Assembly (NCBI GenBank): GCA_044228685.1
Contig: JBGAUL010000024.1
Location: forward strand, 1 to 64,000
DNA length: 64,000 bases
Direction: 5' to 3'
Origin: JBBATK01 sp044228685
GTDB lineage: Bacteria; Bacteroidota; Ignavibacteria; Kapaibacteriales; NICIL-2
A program made the position numbers and the translations under genes. The notes beneath the pieces were generated by a model. The model did not search any database, had not been told where the DNA came from, and saw only the letters and a list, made by a program, of their open reading frames with translations. Positions within the stretch are counted from its first letter, which is position 1. Each line of letters opens with the position of its first letter. Below are positions 53,743-61,636 of the stretch, one piece after another.

Positions 53743-54169
53743 TCCGCCAACACAATTTTCATTTTCGGATCTCGAGTATTTGGTCCTAATTGTCGCTTTC
53801 GATCTACGCTCTTTGCCCTGACGTGTATGGCTAACTGTAAGTAAAACCTGACAACCTTCTTACTCGCAGAAAATTTTTTGTTTTAGCGCTAAAGCGCGAA
53901 ACACACTTTAACTGGTATTCAAAAATAACGGCGTACTAAAAGAACATTTCTTTTGTGCCAACGCTTACTAATCGTGCTGGAGACCGCACGGATACTAGCC
54001 TCAGCGAAGCTTGGACAACGTGACGCACCACCGATACGCGGTGAATTGTACTGCACGATTTGACCAAGATTTCTCTTCGAGCTTGACGAAAATCCAGTTG
54101 TTAAACATCTGTCAATGTCCGCACAAATTTTTGGTGGTTGCTTTTTAAGGCATTACTTTTAACAATCAT
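53743..54169. other. Intergenic region upstream of the small ORF
   Basis: About 430 bp of AT-rich DNA without a convincing gene. TAGCGCTAAAGCGC at about 53885 is a short palindromic stretch. I see no clear promoter, and no relic of a known protein. Confidence 0.45.
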
Positions 54170-54236
54170 TGACGCAATAATCGGACGCATGTCCTCCGAT
54201 AATTGATTCCCAAAAACTCCGGCGCATGTCCCCGAA
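54170..54236 (+). promoter_or_regulatory. Twin hairpins with the same loop CGCATGTCC
   Basis: The first hairpin has core arms ATCGGA/TCCGAT around the loop CGCATGTCC (54186-54194), and four more base pairs beyond one mismatch. The second has CGG/CCG around the identical nine bases at 54223-54231. The two loops are 37 nt apart. They lie 36-80 nt upstream of the ATG at 54267. On the other strand the loops read GGACATGCG. I know no named RNA element with this loop. Confidence 0.5.
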
Positions 54237-54266
54237 GAACTATGAAAACAAACGAAAGGTCTCGCG

Positions 54267-54395
54267 ATGTTATTTAAACAGCAATCATATTCACCCGCAG
54301 CTTTGAGCGCTATTTGCAGCGCTTATAAGGCTTGGCCGACCCTTGTGGCTCCAGTGGTGAACGATGATTATCTATACCGTCCGGATCGATCGTAA
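54267..54395 (+). CDS. Small protein of 42 residues, unknown function
   Basis: A short gene with good expression signals. GAAAGG lies 7 nt before the ATG, there is a TAA stop at 54393, and a strong terminator follows. The peptide begins MLFKQQSYSPAALSA, has one Cys (17) and one Trp (23), an apolar middle (AWPTLVAPVV) and a polar end (NDDYLYRPDRS). It has no double-glycine leader and no clear signal peptide. A TTTACGAT/ATCGTAAA hairpin covers its stop codon. It could be a micropeptide, a precursor peptide for the ABC exporter downstream, or an mRNA-like regulatory RNA. No homolog is known to me. Confidence 0.6.
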   Translation: MLFKQQSYSPAALSAICSAYKAWPTLVAPVVNDDYLYRPDRS

Positions 54396-54415
54396 ATACT
54401 TTTACGATGAGTTAT

Positions 54416-54451
54416 AAGCCCGGACAATTGTGTTGTCCGGGCTTTTTTTTT
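54416..54451 (+). terminator. Rho-independent terminator after the small gene
   Basis: A perfect 12-bp stem, AAGCCCGGACAA/TTGTCCGGGCTT, closes a TTGTG loop and is followed by seven T. It separates the small gene from the ABC transporter gene. Confidence 0.95.
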
Positions 54452-54501
54452 GTTTAACCAGGAATCCAAAAACTTCTGCAGCATGAAGTAGTGGAACTCT
54501 T

Positions 54502-57500
54502 ATGAAGAATTTTCTGCGAAACATATTATTCAGCGATGTTGGAACGCTGATCCGTCTGGGACGCACCAGACCTTTAAGCGCCGGCGACATGCCGGAGCTC
54601 GAACCACATTTACGCGCATCAGTAGTTGAGAAGAACTACGTGGGTCTTCCTACAGCCAAGCCCTTTGCATTCGTATGGCACAGCTACTGGGCTGCAGGCT
54701 TTTCAGCGCGTCGAGGATTTATCATCGACTGTGTTCGTGTGCCCCTTGCACTCTGTGGTCCGTTGTTGATGCGCATTCTCCTGCAGCACATCGCATTGCT
54801 TCAAAGCAACCCGTCCATCTTCAACACAACGCTCATGTTAGCAGTGTTGTTGGCAATTGTGGTTATTACTGATGCAGTGACGGTACAGCATTTTTATTAC
54901 AACGCACTACTAACCTGGGGTAGAATCACCAACGGACTGAGCATGCGCGTGTTCAAGCATAGTCTTGCACTTCGACGCTCAGCTCAACTCACGACCCAAA
55001 CCGGCGACTTGGTTAATCACATGGCAAACGATACCGAGGGCATAGCTGAAGCTTCGTTCTTTGTGCCGGAAATCATGAGCTCTTTGCTACTCGTCGTTGG
55101 CTCCTTGATCATGCTGTTTTTTCTTATGGGTCCGGCAGCTCTTGCCTCGGTGCTCAGCATGATCCTGATGATACCGATCACAACCTTAGCAGCACGGCGA
55201 TTTGAGAAGCATGACTCAGACTTGTGGAAGCACCGTGATGAACGCGTGACTTTGATGTCGCAGATTCTCAACGGTATCCGTGTCGTCAAGTACTTCGCTT
55301 GGGAACGCAGTGTGCGCAACGAGGTCTCCGCTGTGCGCGGTAAAGAAGTTGATGCTTATGTACGACTTGTAAAGGCTGAATCACTTGGTGTCATGTTCTT
55401 TCTCAGCACGACCACAGTCGTTGCATTCGTAGGTTTTAGCACTTACGTGATGCTAGGAGGACAACTCAGCGCAGCCTTGGTGTTCCCCTGTTTGTTGCTC
55501 TTTATGCAACTCGAGAATCCTATTGGTTCATTGCCCCACTTCATCAAGAACTTGGCGCATGCTCGAGTTGCTGCGGAACGATTGCACACTTTCTTTCAAT
55601 TGGAGACTCTTGAGGCGGATATACGTCCGGAGTCCGAAGCCAATCGCGCAGTCGGTGTACGCCTTCAGAATTGCAGTGTCGAATACACGCGAAGCGAAAT
55701 CAAAGCCGAAGCATCTACGGACGCGAGTGCAAAGAGTGAGTCCACCGCGGAAGCACAAGTTGTCTCAGCCCTAAAAGACATCAACCTCACAATCGCCCCT
55801 GGCGAGAGCATCGCCATTGTTGGCGAGGTCGGTGCGGGCAAGTCATCGTTGCTTTCGGCAATACTGGGTGAAGTTGAATTGCAGAGCGGATCAATTGTCT
55901 TCGACAATATCGGACCGACGCAGCAGGCTAGACGTGCTTTCGTTTCGCAGGAGGCATTCATTCTCAATGCATCCGTACTCGAGAACATTCTCTTCGGAAT
56001 TGATGTGCAAGCATCATCGAACGAAAGTTCTTCTGCACAACGACGCGAAGTTGAGCAGGCGCTGTACCTCTGCGGATTAGATCGCGACATGGAGCAATTG
56101 AGCGCAGGCGTTGACACAGAGATTGGTGAACGAGGCGTCAACTTGTCCGGTGGACAGAAGATGCGCGTCAGTCTTGCGCGTGCTGTCATGAAGCAACCAG
56201 GCTTGGTATTGCTGGATGATCCACTAGCAGCAGTTGACGTGCACACAGAGGAGTTGCTCGCTGATCGCTTGATTTTCGGCGCTTGGTCAGGAGTTACTCG
56301 CATCGTGACAACGCACCGTCTTGCTCATCTCAATCGATTTGATCGCATTGTCTTTCTGCACGATCATCGCATTGAAGCGATTGGTAATCTCGAAGAACTC
56401 TCGGCTCGTTCGAAGCACTTCAAGAGTTTCATCGCAGAGCATGCAGCTGCTGAAGAGATGGCTAGCACCTTGACTCTTCAGAATACGGTCGCGCAGAAAG
56501 TTGAAGCGCCAAGTGGAGACGGACGGTTTATGGACGATGAGGATCGCATGACCGGCTCGATTAAGTCTGAGCTGTTCTTCAGTTACCTCAAGACCATTGG
56601 TCGCGCCAAGGGATCATCACCTGCTCTTGCCTACATAGCCTTAGTTTCAAGTTGCTTGGTAGTTGTCGCACTGCCGATCGCTCAAAACTCATGGCTCGCA
56701 TGGTGGAACGATGCTCTGCTTCACGGCAAGTCAATGTGGAGTTGGCTCGTTGATCCATTCCACGCACTTATCGTCTACGGCTTGATAGGCATCCTTGTTT
56801 TGCTTGCCAACTATGCGGAGCGATTGATTTGGATGCTGCGCGCAACGATGGCAGGACGAATCATACACGACAATACGTTGGAGTCAGTTTTAGCAGCGCC
56901 TCTGCGCTTCTTTGACACGACACCAATGGGACGTATTCTGAATCGATTCTCGCACGACATGGCGGGAGTCGACGATGAGCTCAGCTGGAACTTCGAGAGC
57001 ACATTCCGTTCTCTTGCCCAAATGCTGGGAACGCTAGTATTGATCCTTGCTGTTGTACCCGTAGTTCTGTTTGCAGCGGTTCCGGCATTGGTGATATTCT
57101 ATCGCATTCAACGCGACTACCGACGCTGTGCTCGTGAAGCAAAGCGTTTGGCGAGTATCTCTCGTTCGCCGCGATATGCGCATTACAAAGAGACCATTAG
57201 TGGACTTGGCGTAATTCGCGCCTATGGCCGTCAACAAGAGTTCAACGATCACTTCGTTCAGAAGCTGGAAAACTTCCAACGCATGAACTGGGGTTCAATT
57301 CTATTGAACAGATGGTTCTCGTCGAGAGCGCCGATTCTGAGCGGACTTATTGCACTGACTACGACTGTAACAATTGTTATACTCTGTGCCAAGGGCAGTC
57401 TAGCAGCCGGAACTGCCGGCGTCATCATAACCTACTCGCTGAATTTCTGGGCCTTCTTGAATTGGACGGTTCGATCATTTAGTGAAGTTGAGTCTCGAAT

Positions 57501-58290
57501 GACGTCGTACGAACGACTTCGTTCTTACGGCTCACTCTTACCGGAGCAGCGTGTTACCAGATTGCCTGAGTTGAGTAAATCGGTAGTATGGCCAACTAAG
57601 GGTAAGGTGGAGTTTAGAAAAGTACAAGCTCGCTACGCTGATGACTTGCCGCTGGTTCTTCGGGATCTCAGCTTCACAATCGAAGGCGGCATGCGAGTTG
57701 GAATTGTTGGACGTACAGGAAGCGGTAAGTCTACCATATTCCAAAGTCTATTCCGCTTCGTGCAACCTCTGTCCGGCTCCATCCTCATCGATGGCGTCGA
57801 CATTGCCTGCATACCTGCGGATCGACTTCGTCGCTCGCTTGCGGTCATTCCGCAAGATCCAATGCTCTTCATTGGAACCGTGCGCTCGAACTTGGATCGT
57901 TATTCTGAGTACGACGATGCGGCGGTGTGGTCGGCTTTGCGACGAGTTCATCTTGCCGATGTGATTGAATCACTTGGTGGACTTGAAGCAAGGATTAGTG
58001 AGAGTGGTCAGAACTTCTCTCAAGGACAACGTCAACTCTTGTGTCTGGCGCGCGCTATTCTTACGAGGGCTAAGATCATCGTCATGGACGAAGCAACAGC
58101 AAGCGTCGACGTTAAAACAGACGCATTGATACAGCAGAGTATCCATGAAGAGTTTGCGGGAATAACCATGCTCATCATTGCGCACCGACTAAACTCAGTG
58201 GCTGATGCGGATATGATAATCGAACTCATCCACGGGACGGCGCACGTACACTCGCAACTCAGCGAGGTAGAAGACGAAGAGATTGGCTAA
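54502..58290 (+). CDS. Single-chain ABC exporter of ABCC/MRP type
   Basis: A 1,262-residue inner-membrane exporter with two membrane domains (about 60-360 and 700-990) and two ATPase domains in one chain. NBD1 has Walker A GEVGAGKSS (near 440), signature LSGGQKMRV and Walker B LVLLDDPLAAVD, where the catalytic Glu is replaced by Asp. NBD2 is canonical: GRTGSGKST (near 1070), FSQGQRQLL and IIVMDEATASVD. The asymmetric pair and the first-domain motif LNGIRVVKYFAWE are typical of eukaryotic ABCC/MRP proteins, which export conjugates. Most bacterial exporters of this fold are half-transporters. The substrate is unknown. Confidence 0.93.
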   Translation: MKNFLRNILFSDVGTLIRLGRTRPLSAGDMPELEPHLRASVVEKNYVGLPTAKPFAFVWHSYWAAGFSARRGFIIDCVRVPLALCGPLLMRILLQHIALLQSNPSIFNTTLMLAVLLAIVVITDAVTVQHFYYNALLTWGRITNGLSMRVFKHSLALRRSAQLTTQTGDLVNHMANDTEGIAEASFFVPEIMSSLLLVVGSLIMLFFLMGPAALASVLSMILMIPITTLAARRFEKHDSDLWKHRDERVTLMSQILNGIRVVKYFAWERSVRNEVSAVRGKEVDAYVRLVKAESLGVMFFLSTTTVVAFVGFSTYVMLGGQLSAALVFPCLLLFMQLENPIGSLPHFIKNLAHARVAAERLHTFFQLETLEADIRPESEANRAVGVRLQNCSVEYTRSEIKAEASTDASAKSESTAEAQVVSALKDINLTIAPGESIAIVGEVGAGKSSLLSAILGEVELQSGSIVFDNIGPTQQARRAFVSQEAFILNASVLENILFGIDVQASSNESSSAQRREVEQALYLCGLDRDMEQLSAGVDTEIGERGVNLSGGQKMRVSLARAVMKQPGLVLLDDPLAAVDVHTEELLADRLIFGAWSGVTRIVTTHRLAHLNRFDRIVFLHDHRIEAIGNLEELSARSKHFKSFIAEHAAAEEMASTLTLQNTVAQKVEAPSGDGRFMDDEDRMTGSIKSELFFSYLKTIGRAKGSSPALAYIALVSSCLVVVALPIAQNSWLAWWNDALLHGKSMWSWLVDPFHALIVYGLIGILVLLANYAERLIWMLRATMAGRIIHDNTLESVLAAPLRFFDTTPMGRILNRFSHDMAGVDDELSWNFESTFRSLAQMLGTLVLILAVVPVVLFAAVPALVIFYRIQRDYRRCAREAKRLASISRSPRYAHYKETISGLGVIRAYGRQQEFNDHFVQKLENFQRMNWGSILLNRWFSSRAPILSGLIALTTTVTIVILCAKGSLAAGTAGVIITYSLNFWAFLNWTVRSFSEVESRMTSYERLRSYGSLLPEQRVTRLPELSKSVVWPTKGKVEFRKVQARYADDLPLVLRDLSFTIEGGMRVGIVGRTGSGKSTIFQSLFRFVQPLSGSILIDGVDIACIPADRLRRSLAVIPQDPMLFIGTVRSNLDRYSEYDDAAVWSALRRVHLADVIESLGGLEARISESGQNFSQGQRQLLCLARAILTRAKIIVMDEATASVDVKTDALIQQSIHEEFAGITMLIIAHRLNSVADADMIIELIHGTAHVHSQLSEVEDEEIG

Positions 58291-58303
58291 GTAGTGATTA
58301 GAT

Positions 58304-58338
58304 GGAGTCTTTGGTAAAAAAAACCAAAGACTCCTTTT
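58304..58338 (+). terminator. Rho-independent terminator after the ABC exporter
   Basis: GGAGTCTTTGGT (58304-58315) pairs with ACCAAAGACTCC (58323-58334) around an A-rich loop, followed by TTTTG. It lies between the converging exporter and decarboxylase genes. Confidence 0.88.
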
Positions 58339-58353
58339 GTTTTCAGCAATGTT

Positions 58354-59379
58354 TTATGCTTTGTTTTGCGCGCCGAATTGCGCCGCCTCGAGCCCAAGAA
58401 AACTCAATGCATTCTTCGCCATGATCTTTTCAAGATCATCTGCTGCAAGACCGGACTCTTCAAGGAATTTTCCGTGCTCAAGATCGCCGAGCGGGAAAGG
58501 ATAATCTGTTCCGTAACAAATACGGTCGCTTCCCATCACGCCCATCAAGTACTTAAACGCGCCAATGTCGTGCGTGATCCCGTCGACCCAGAATCGCTTC
58601 ACGTACTCGCGTGGATCGGAGATGTTGTGAACGTTGCAAAGATCCGGACGTGCTTTCCAGCCGTGCGAGATTCTGCCGAGGGTGAATGGGAATGAACCGC
58701 CTGCATGACTGAACATGACTTTCAAGTTGGGAAAACGATCAAAGACACCGCCGAAGATCATGGAAGTCATAGCCAGCGTTGTCTCTGCCGGCATACCCAC
58801 GAGCCATTTGCCAAAGTACTTTTCCATTCGATCTGATCCGGCCATTTCCCATGGGTGAATAATCAAACGACAGCCAAGTTCTTCAGCAGCCGCGTAAAAG
58901 GGAAAGAGCGACGGGTCGTCAAGATTTTTGCCATTGATATTTGAACCAATCTGCAAACCGGGCATTCCGAGTTCTTTGACACATCGAGTCATTTCGCGAA
59001 TAGCGTGGTCGACGCTCTGCAATGGAACGGTACCCATGGCAATGAAGCGTCGCGGAAAACGACGAACCACATCTGCTAAGTGATCGTTCAAGAAGCGCGA
59101 CCATTCCAATCCATCGTCGGGATTAGCAAAGTAGGAGAAGAGTACGGGAATTGTGTACAAGACCATGCAATCAACACCGTGTGCATCCATATCGCGAAGC
59201 ACCAGCTCTGCATCCCAACAATTCTGTTGAACCTCACGAAAGAAGCGCCCATCATCACGCATCATTCGGGCTGCGCCGGGCTTGTGATGATCGAGATAGA
59301 TAAAACCACCGTAACCGAATTTCTTCTTCAGATTTTCCCAGTGCTCGGGCATGAGATGGGAATGAATATCAATTTTCAT
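58354..59379 (-). CDS. 2-amino-3-carboxymuconate-6-semialdehyde decarboxylase
   Basis: ACMSD decarboxylates the unstable product of 3-hydroxyanthranilate oxidation in the kynurenine pathway, diverting it from NAD synthesis to catabolism. The 341-residue protein resembles known ACMSDs along its whole length: metal motif DIHSHLMPEHW, KKFGYGGFIYLDHH, FFREVQQNCWD, LIIHPWEM, WLVGMPAETTLAM, FSHAGGSFPFTLGRISHGW and the Asp in CYGTDYPFPLG. The ATG at 59379 gives the canonical start; a TTG lies four codons upstream. It is the third gene of the operon, 63 bp after the VOC gene. Confidence 0.94.
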   Translation of the reverse strand: MKIDIHSHLMPEHWENLKKKFGYGGFIYLDHHKPGAARMMRDDGRFFREVQQNCWDAELVLRDMDAHGVDCMVLYTIPVLFSYFANPDDGLEWSRFLNDHLADVVRRFPRRFIAMGTVPLQSVDHAIREMTRCVKELGMPGLQIGSNINGKNLDDPSLFPFYAAAEELGCRLIIHPWEMAGSDRMEKYFGKWLVGMPAETTLAMTSMIFGGVFDRFPNLKVMFSHAGGSFPFTLGRISHGWKARPDLCNVHNISDPREYVKRFWVDGITHDIGAFKYLMGVMGSDRICYGTDYPFPLGDLEHGKFLEESGLAADDLEKIMAKNALSFLGLEAAQFGAQNKA

Positions 59380-59442
59380 ACGTGAGTTCAATTGTTGAGT
59401 ACTGCAGTCCCCTGCGAACAGACGCCTTTGTCGGCCTGTCCA

Positions 59443-59823
59443 CTATGCAGCATCTAATGTAAAGTGTGGGTTATAAATCAGACCAATTGCGTTGCCATAT
59501 GGATCTGATACTGTTGCGACCTGTATTCCACCTCCGACATCTTCTATATCGGACACCAAGCTTGCACCGCAATCGAGAAAATGTTGAAGTCTCTTTTTCA
59601 AATCATCAACACCCCAGTAGGTCACACTGTTGTGCTTCTCTGCTGCCGGCGTCGGATCCGGTTGCAGACCTAATTCATAACCGCCAATATTAAATCCGAC
59701 GTAGAAGGGTTGATCGAAGTACGGTTCGACACCAAATGCGCGCGTGTACCACTGCTTTGCAGCACTAATATCCGGCACTTGATAACCGACGGTGCGAAGT
59801 CCTAAAACTGTAGATGTGCTCAT
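59443..59823 (-). CDS. VOC (glyoxalase-like) family protein
   Basis: A 126-residue single-domain member of the vicinal oxygen chelate superfamily. LRTVGYQVPDISAAKQWYTRAFG is the typical first beta-alpha unit, followed by GFNIGGYELGLQPDPTP, VTYWGVDDLKKRLQHFLDCGA and VATVSDPYGNAIGLIYNP. The first start overlaps the stop of the dioxygenase gene (TAATG), so it is translationally coupled. Its role is unknown; position suggests it acts on an aminomuconate intermediate or protects from a reactive by-product. Confidence 0.88.
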   Translation of the reverse strand: MSTSTVLGLRTVGYQVPDISAAKQWYTRAFGVEPYFDQPFYVGFNIGGYELGLQPDPTPAAEKHNSVTYWGVDDLKKRLQHFLDCGASLVSDIEDVGGGIQVATVSDPYGNAIGLIYNPHFTLDAA

Positions 59824-60347
59824 TATGCAAGTTTCTTTGGAGGTTCCATAACGTGACCGCAGTTTTTGCAGGTACGATGCTCAAGATTGCCATAGAATCG
59901 ATCGAAGATCGGCGGCAGTTGCTTGACGATATCACTGACGTATTCGTATTCCTCGTATAATTTCTCGCCGCACTGCTCACAGTACCACTGAAACCCATCA
60001 AGCTCCTTGGTCTCTCGCTTGCGCTCAATTACCAAGCCTACTGTGTTTGCTCCACGTTGCGGTGAGTGTGGCGTTCTTCCCGGAAGAAGGAACATTTCTC
60101 CTTGACGAATTGAGATATCACGCGGCTTGCCTTCGTCGATGATCTTAATAACGACATCGCCTTCAATTTGATAAAACAGCTCTTCGCCTTCATTGAAGTG
60201 ATAGTCCTTGCGAGAATTAGGTCCACCGACAATCATGACGATAAAATCCGTGTCATCATACACGCATTGATTGCCGACTGGCGGCTTCAACAAGTGACGA
60301 TGCTCGTCGATCCACTTTTGCAGATGAAATGCGCCTTGAATTGCCAT
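59823..60347 (-). CDS. nbaC: 3-hydroxyanthranilate 3,4-dioxygenase
   Basis: A cupin-fold iron enzyme that opens the ring of 3-hydroxyanthranilate. The 174 residues match the bacterial family: IVGGPNSRKDYHFNEGEELFY carries the iron His and Glu, and LLPGRTPHSPQRGANTVGLVIER carries the second His. Two CxxC pairs (WYCEQCGEK and HRTCKNCGH) form the C-terminal rubredoxin-like iron site of the bacterial type. It is the first gene of an operon with the VOC protein and ACMSD. The nbaC symbol follows the bacterial naming of this enzyme. Confidence 0.95.
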   Translation of the reverse strand: MAIQGAFHLQKWIDEHRHLLKPPVGNQCVYDDTDFIVMIVGGPNSRKDYHFNEGEELFYQIEGDVVIKIIDEGKPRDISIRQGEMFLLPGRTPHSPQRGANTVGLVIERKRETKELDGFQWYCEQCGEKLYEEYEYVSDIVKQLPPIFDRFYGNLEHRTCKNCGHVMEPPKKLA

Positions 60348-60494
60348 GAGAGGTGTCCTTTCGTCAAAGATGGTAGCTCAAGGGCGCAAAATACGGTCTA
60401 ATGCTGTATTATTGAACTGGAATGAAAGGAACTCCGGCGGCAACCTGGGGCCTATGGCATGGTCATTGCCTTGAATTCAGCACGAAAGGAATCG

Positions 60495-61529
60495 ATGAAA
60501 ATCTGGATCGACATAGACAATTCGCCTCATGTTCCATTTTTCAAGCCTGTCATTGAGAAATTGACAGCGCGAGGAGACAGCGTTTTGGTAAGCACGAGGC
60601 GCTATGCGCAAACGCTGCAGCTCTTAGACGATGCGAAAATCCCCTATCACTGCGTCGGAGAGCATGCAGGTGCGAGTCGATTAAAGAAGGTCACTAATCT
60701 CATTTCTCGCGCAGCTCAACTCCGTTCGTTGGTGAAAGAGTTTCGTCCGGACCGCGCTCTCAGTCACGGCTCTCGCGCACTCTCACTCTGTGCCTGGTGG
60801 ATGAACATTCCATCGCTGCTCTTCTTCGATTATGAGTGGACAGAGATGCAGATATTCAAGCGATGCGCTGATGTCTTGGCTTGTCCTGCAGTGTTGCCCG
60901 AAGACTCGCTTCGCTCAGCCGGAATACCCCTTGAGAAAATCAAGCGTTATCACGGTTTGAAAGAAGAACTCTACTTGCCGGATTTTGTTCCGGATCCAAG
61001 CTTTCGTGCGCAGTTGGGAATCGACGAGGATTCCGTCATGGTGACGATTCGTCCTTCATCCATGACATCGAACTACCACGATTGTCGAAGTGAAGAAATC
61101 TTACGCGAGCTACTCATGCGAGCCGGCCGCGCTTCGCAAGTAAGGGCAATCGTGACACCACGCACACAGACTGATCGAAACTTAGTTGAGTCGGTTGTCG
61201 CTACTGAAGGATTCACAAACATCCGCGTAGCAGACCGCGCACTACCTGGAATGCAGCTGCTTTATTGGTCAGACCTTGTGATTAGCGGCGGTGGAACGAT
61301 GAACAGAGAGTCGGCATTGTTGGGAACGAGTACCTACAGCATGTTCACCGGACGTCGTCCGTCAATCGATTCATACCTATCGTCCATCAACAAGCTCCAC
61401 TTTCTCGAGTCTCCATCCGATCTTGATGCAGTTCAGTTCACACGTCATCGTCGAAGTGCAGACTACCGTTACAACGGCTCATCGGTCCTCGACGAAATCA
61501 TTCAGCTCATCGACGCTCCAACGCGTTAA
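60495..61529 (+). CDS. DUF354 family protein
   Basis: A 344-residue cytoplasmic protein with a GT-B-like glycosyltransferase fold. The family motif MKIWIDIDNSPHVPFFKPVI starts the protein, and DRALSHGSRALSLCAWW, FFDYEWTEMQIFKRCAD, RYHGLKEELYLPDF and DLVISGGGTMNRESALLG follow as in DUF354. The function is unknown, though polysaccharide roles are suspected in relatives. The ATG at 60495 has GAAAGGA four bases upstream; an upstream TTG or ATG in frame lacks one. It diverges from the kynurenine operon. Confidence 0.9.
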   Translation: MKIWIDIDNSPHVPFFKPVIEKLTARGDSVLVSTRRYAQTLQLLDDAKIPYHCVGEHAGASRLKKVTNLISRAAQLRSLVKEFRPDRALSHGSRALSLCAWWMNIPSLLFFDYEWTEMQIFKRCADVLACPAVLPEDSLRSAGIPLEKIKRYHGLKEELYLPDFVPDPSFRAQLGIDEDSVMVTIRPSSMTSNYHDCRSEEILRELLMRAGRASQVRAIVTPRTQTDRNLVESVVATEGFTNIRVADRALPGMQLLYWSDLVISGGGTMNRESALLGTSTYSMFTGRRPSIDSYLSSINKLHFLESPSDLDAVQFTRHRRSADYRYNGSSVLDEIIQLIDAPTR

Positions 61530-61550
61530 GCAGAGTGAGACTCTGCTCTT
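61530..61550 (+). terminator. Weak terminator-like hairpin after the DUF354 gene
   Basis: GCAGAGT (61530-61536) pairs with ACTCTGC (61540-61546) right after the stop codon. Only TCTT follows, so termination may be weak. Confidence 0.45.
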
Positions 61551-61555
61551 CCACC

Positions 61556-61588
61556 AAACAAAAAACCCCAGTGCAAAGCATGGGGTTT
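61556..61588 (-). terminator. Rho-independent terminator of the DksA-like gene
   Basis: On the minus strand AAACCCCA pairs with TGGGGTTT around a TGCTTTGCAC loop, followed by TTTTG. It lies about 50 bp after the stop of the DksA-like gene. Confidence 0.88.
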
Positions 61589-61636
61589 CGTGATGTGAAT
61601 TCAGAACTGAATTCTTCCTCTTGTTGTCTTGCTTAG

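Noticed and set aside
54170..54236. Guanidine-II (mini-ykkC) riboswitch
   Set aside because: That element also has twin hairpins, but with ACGR tetraloops. The loops here are CGCATGTCC.
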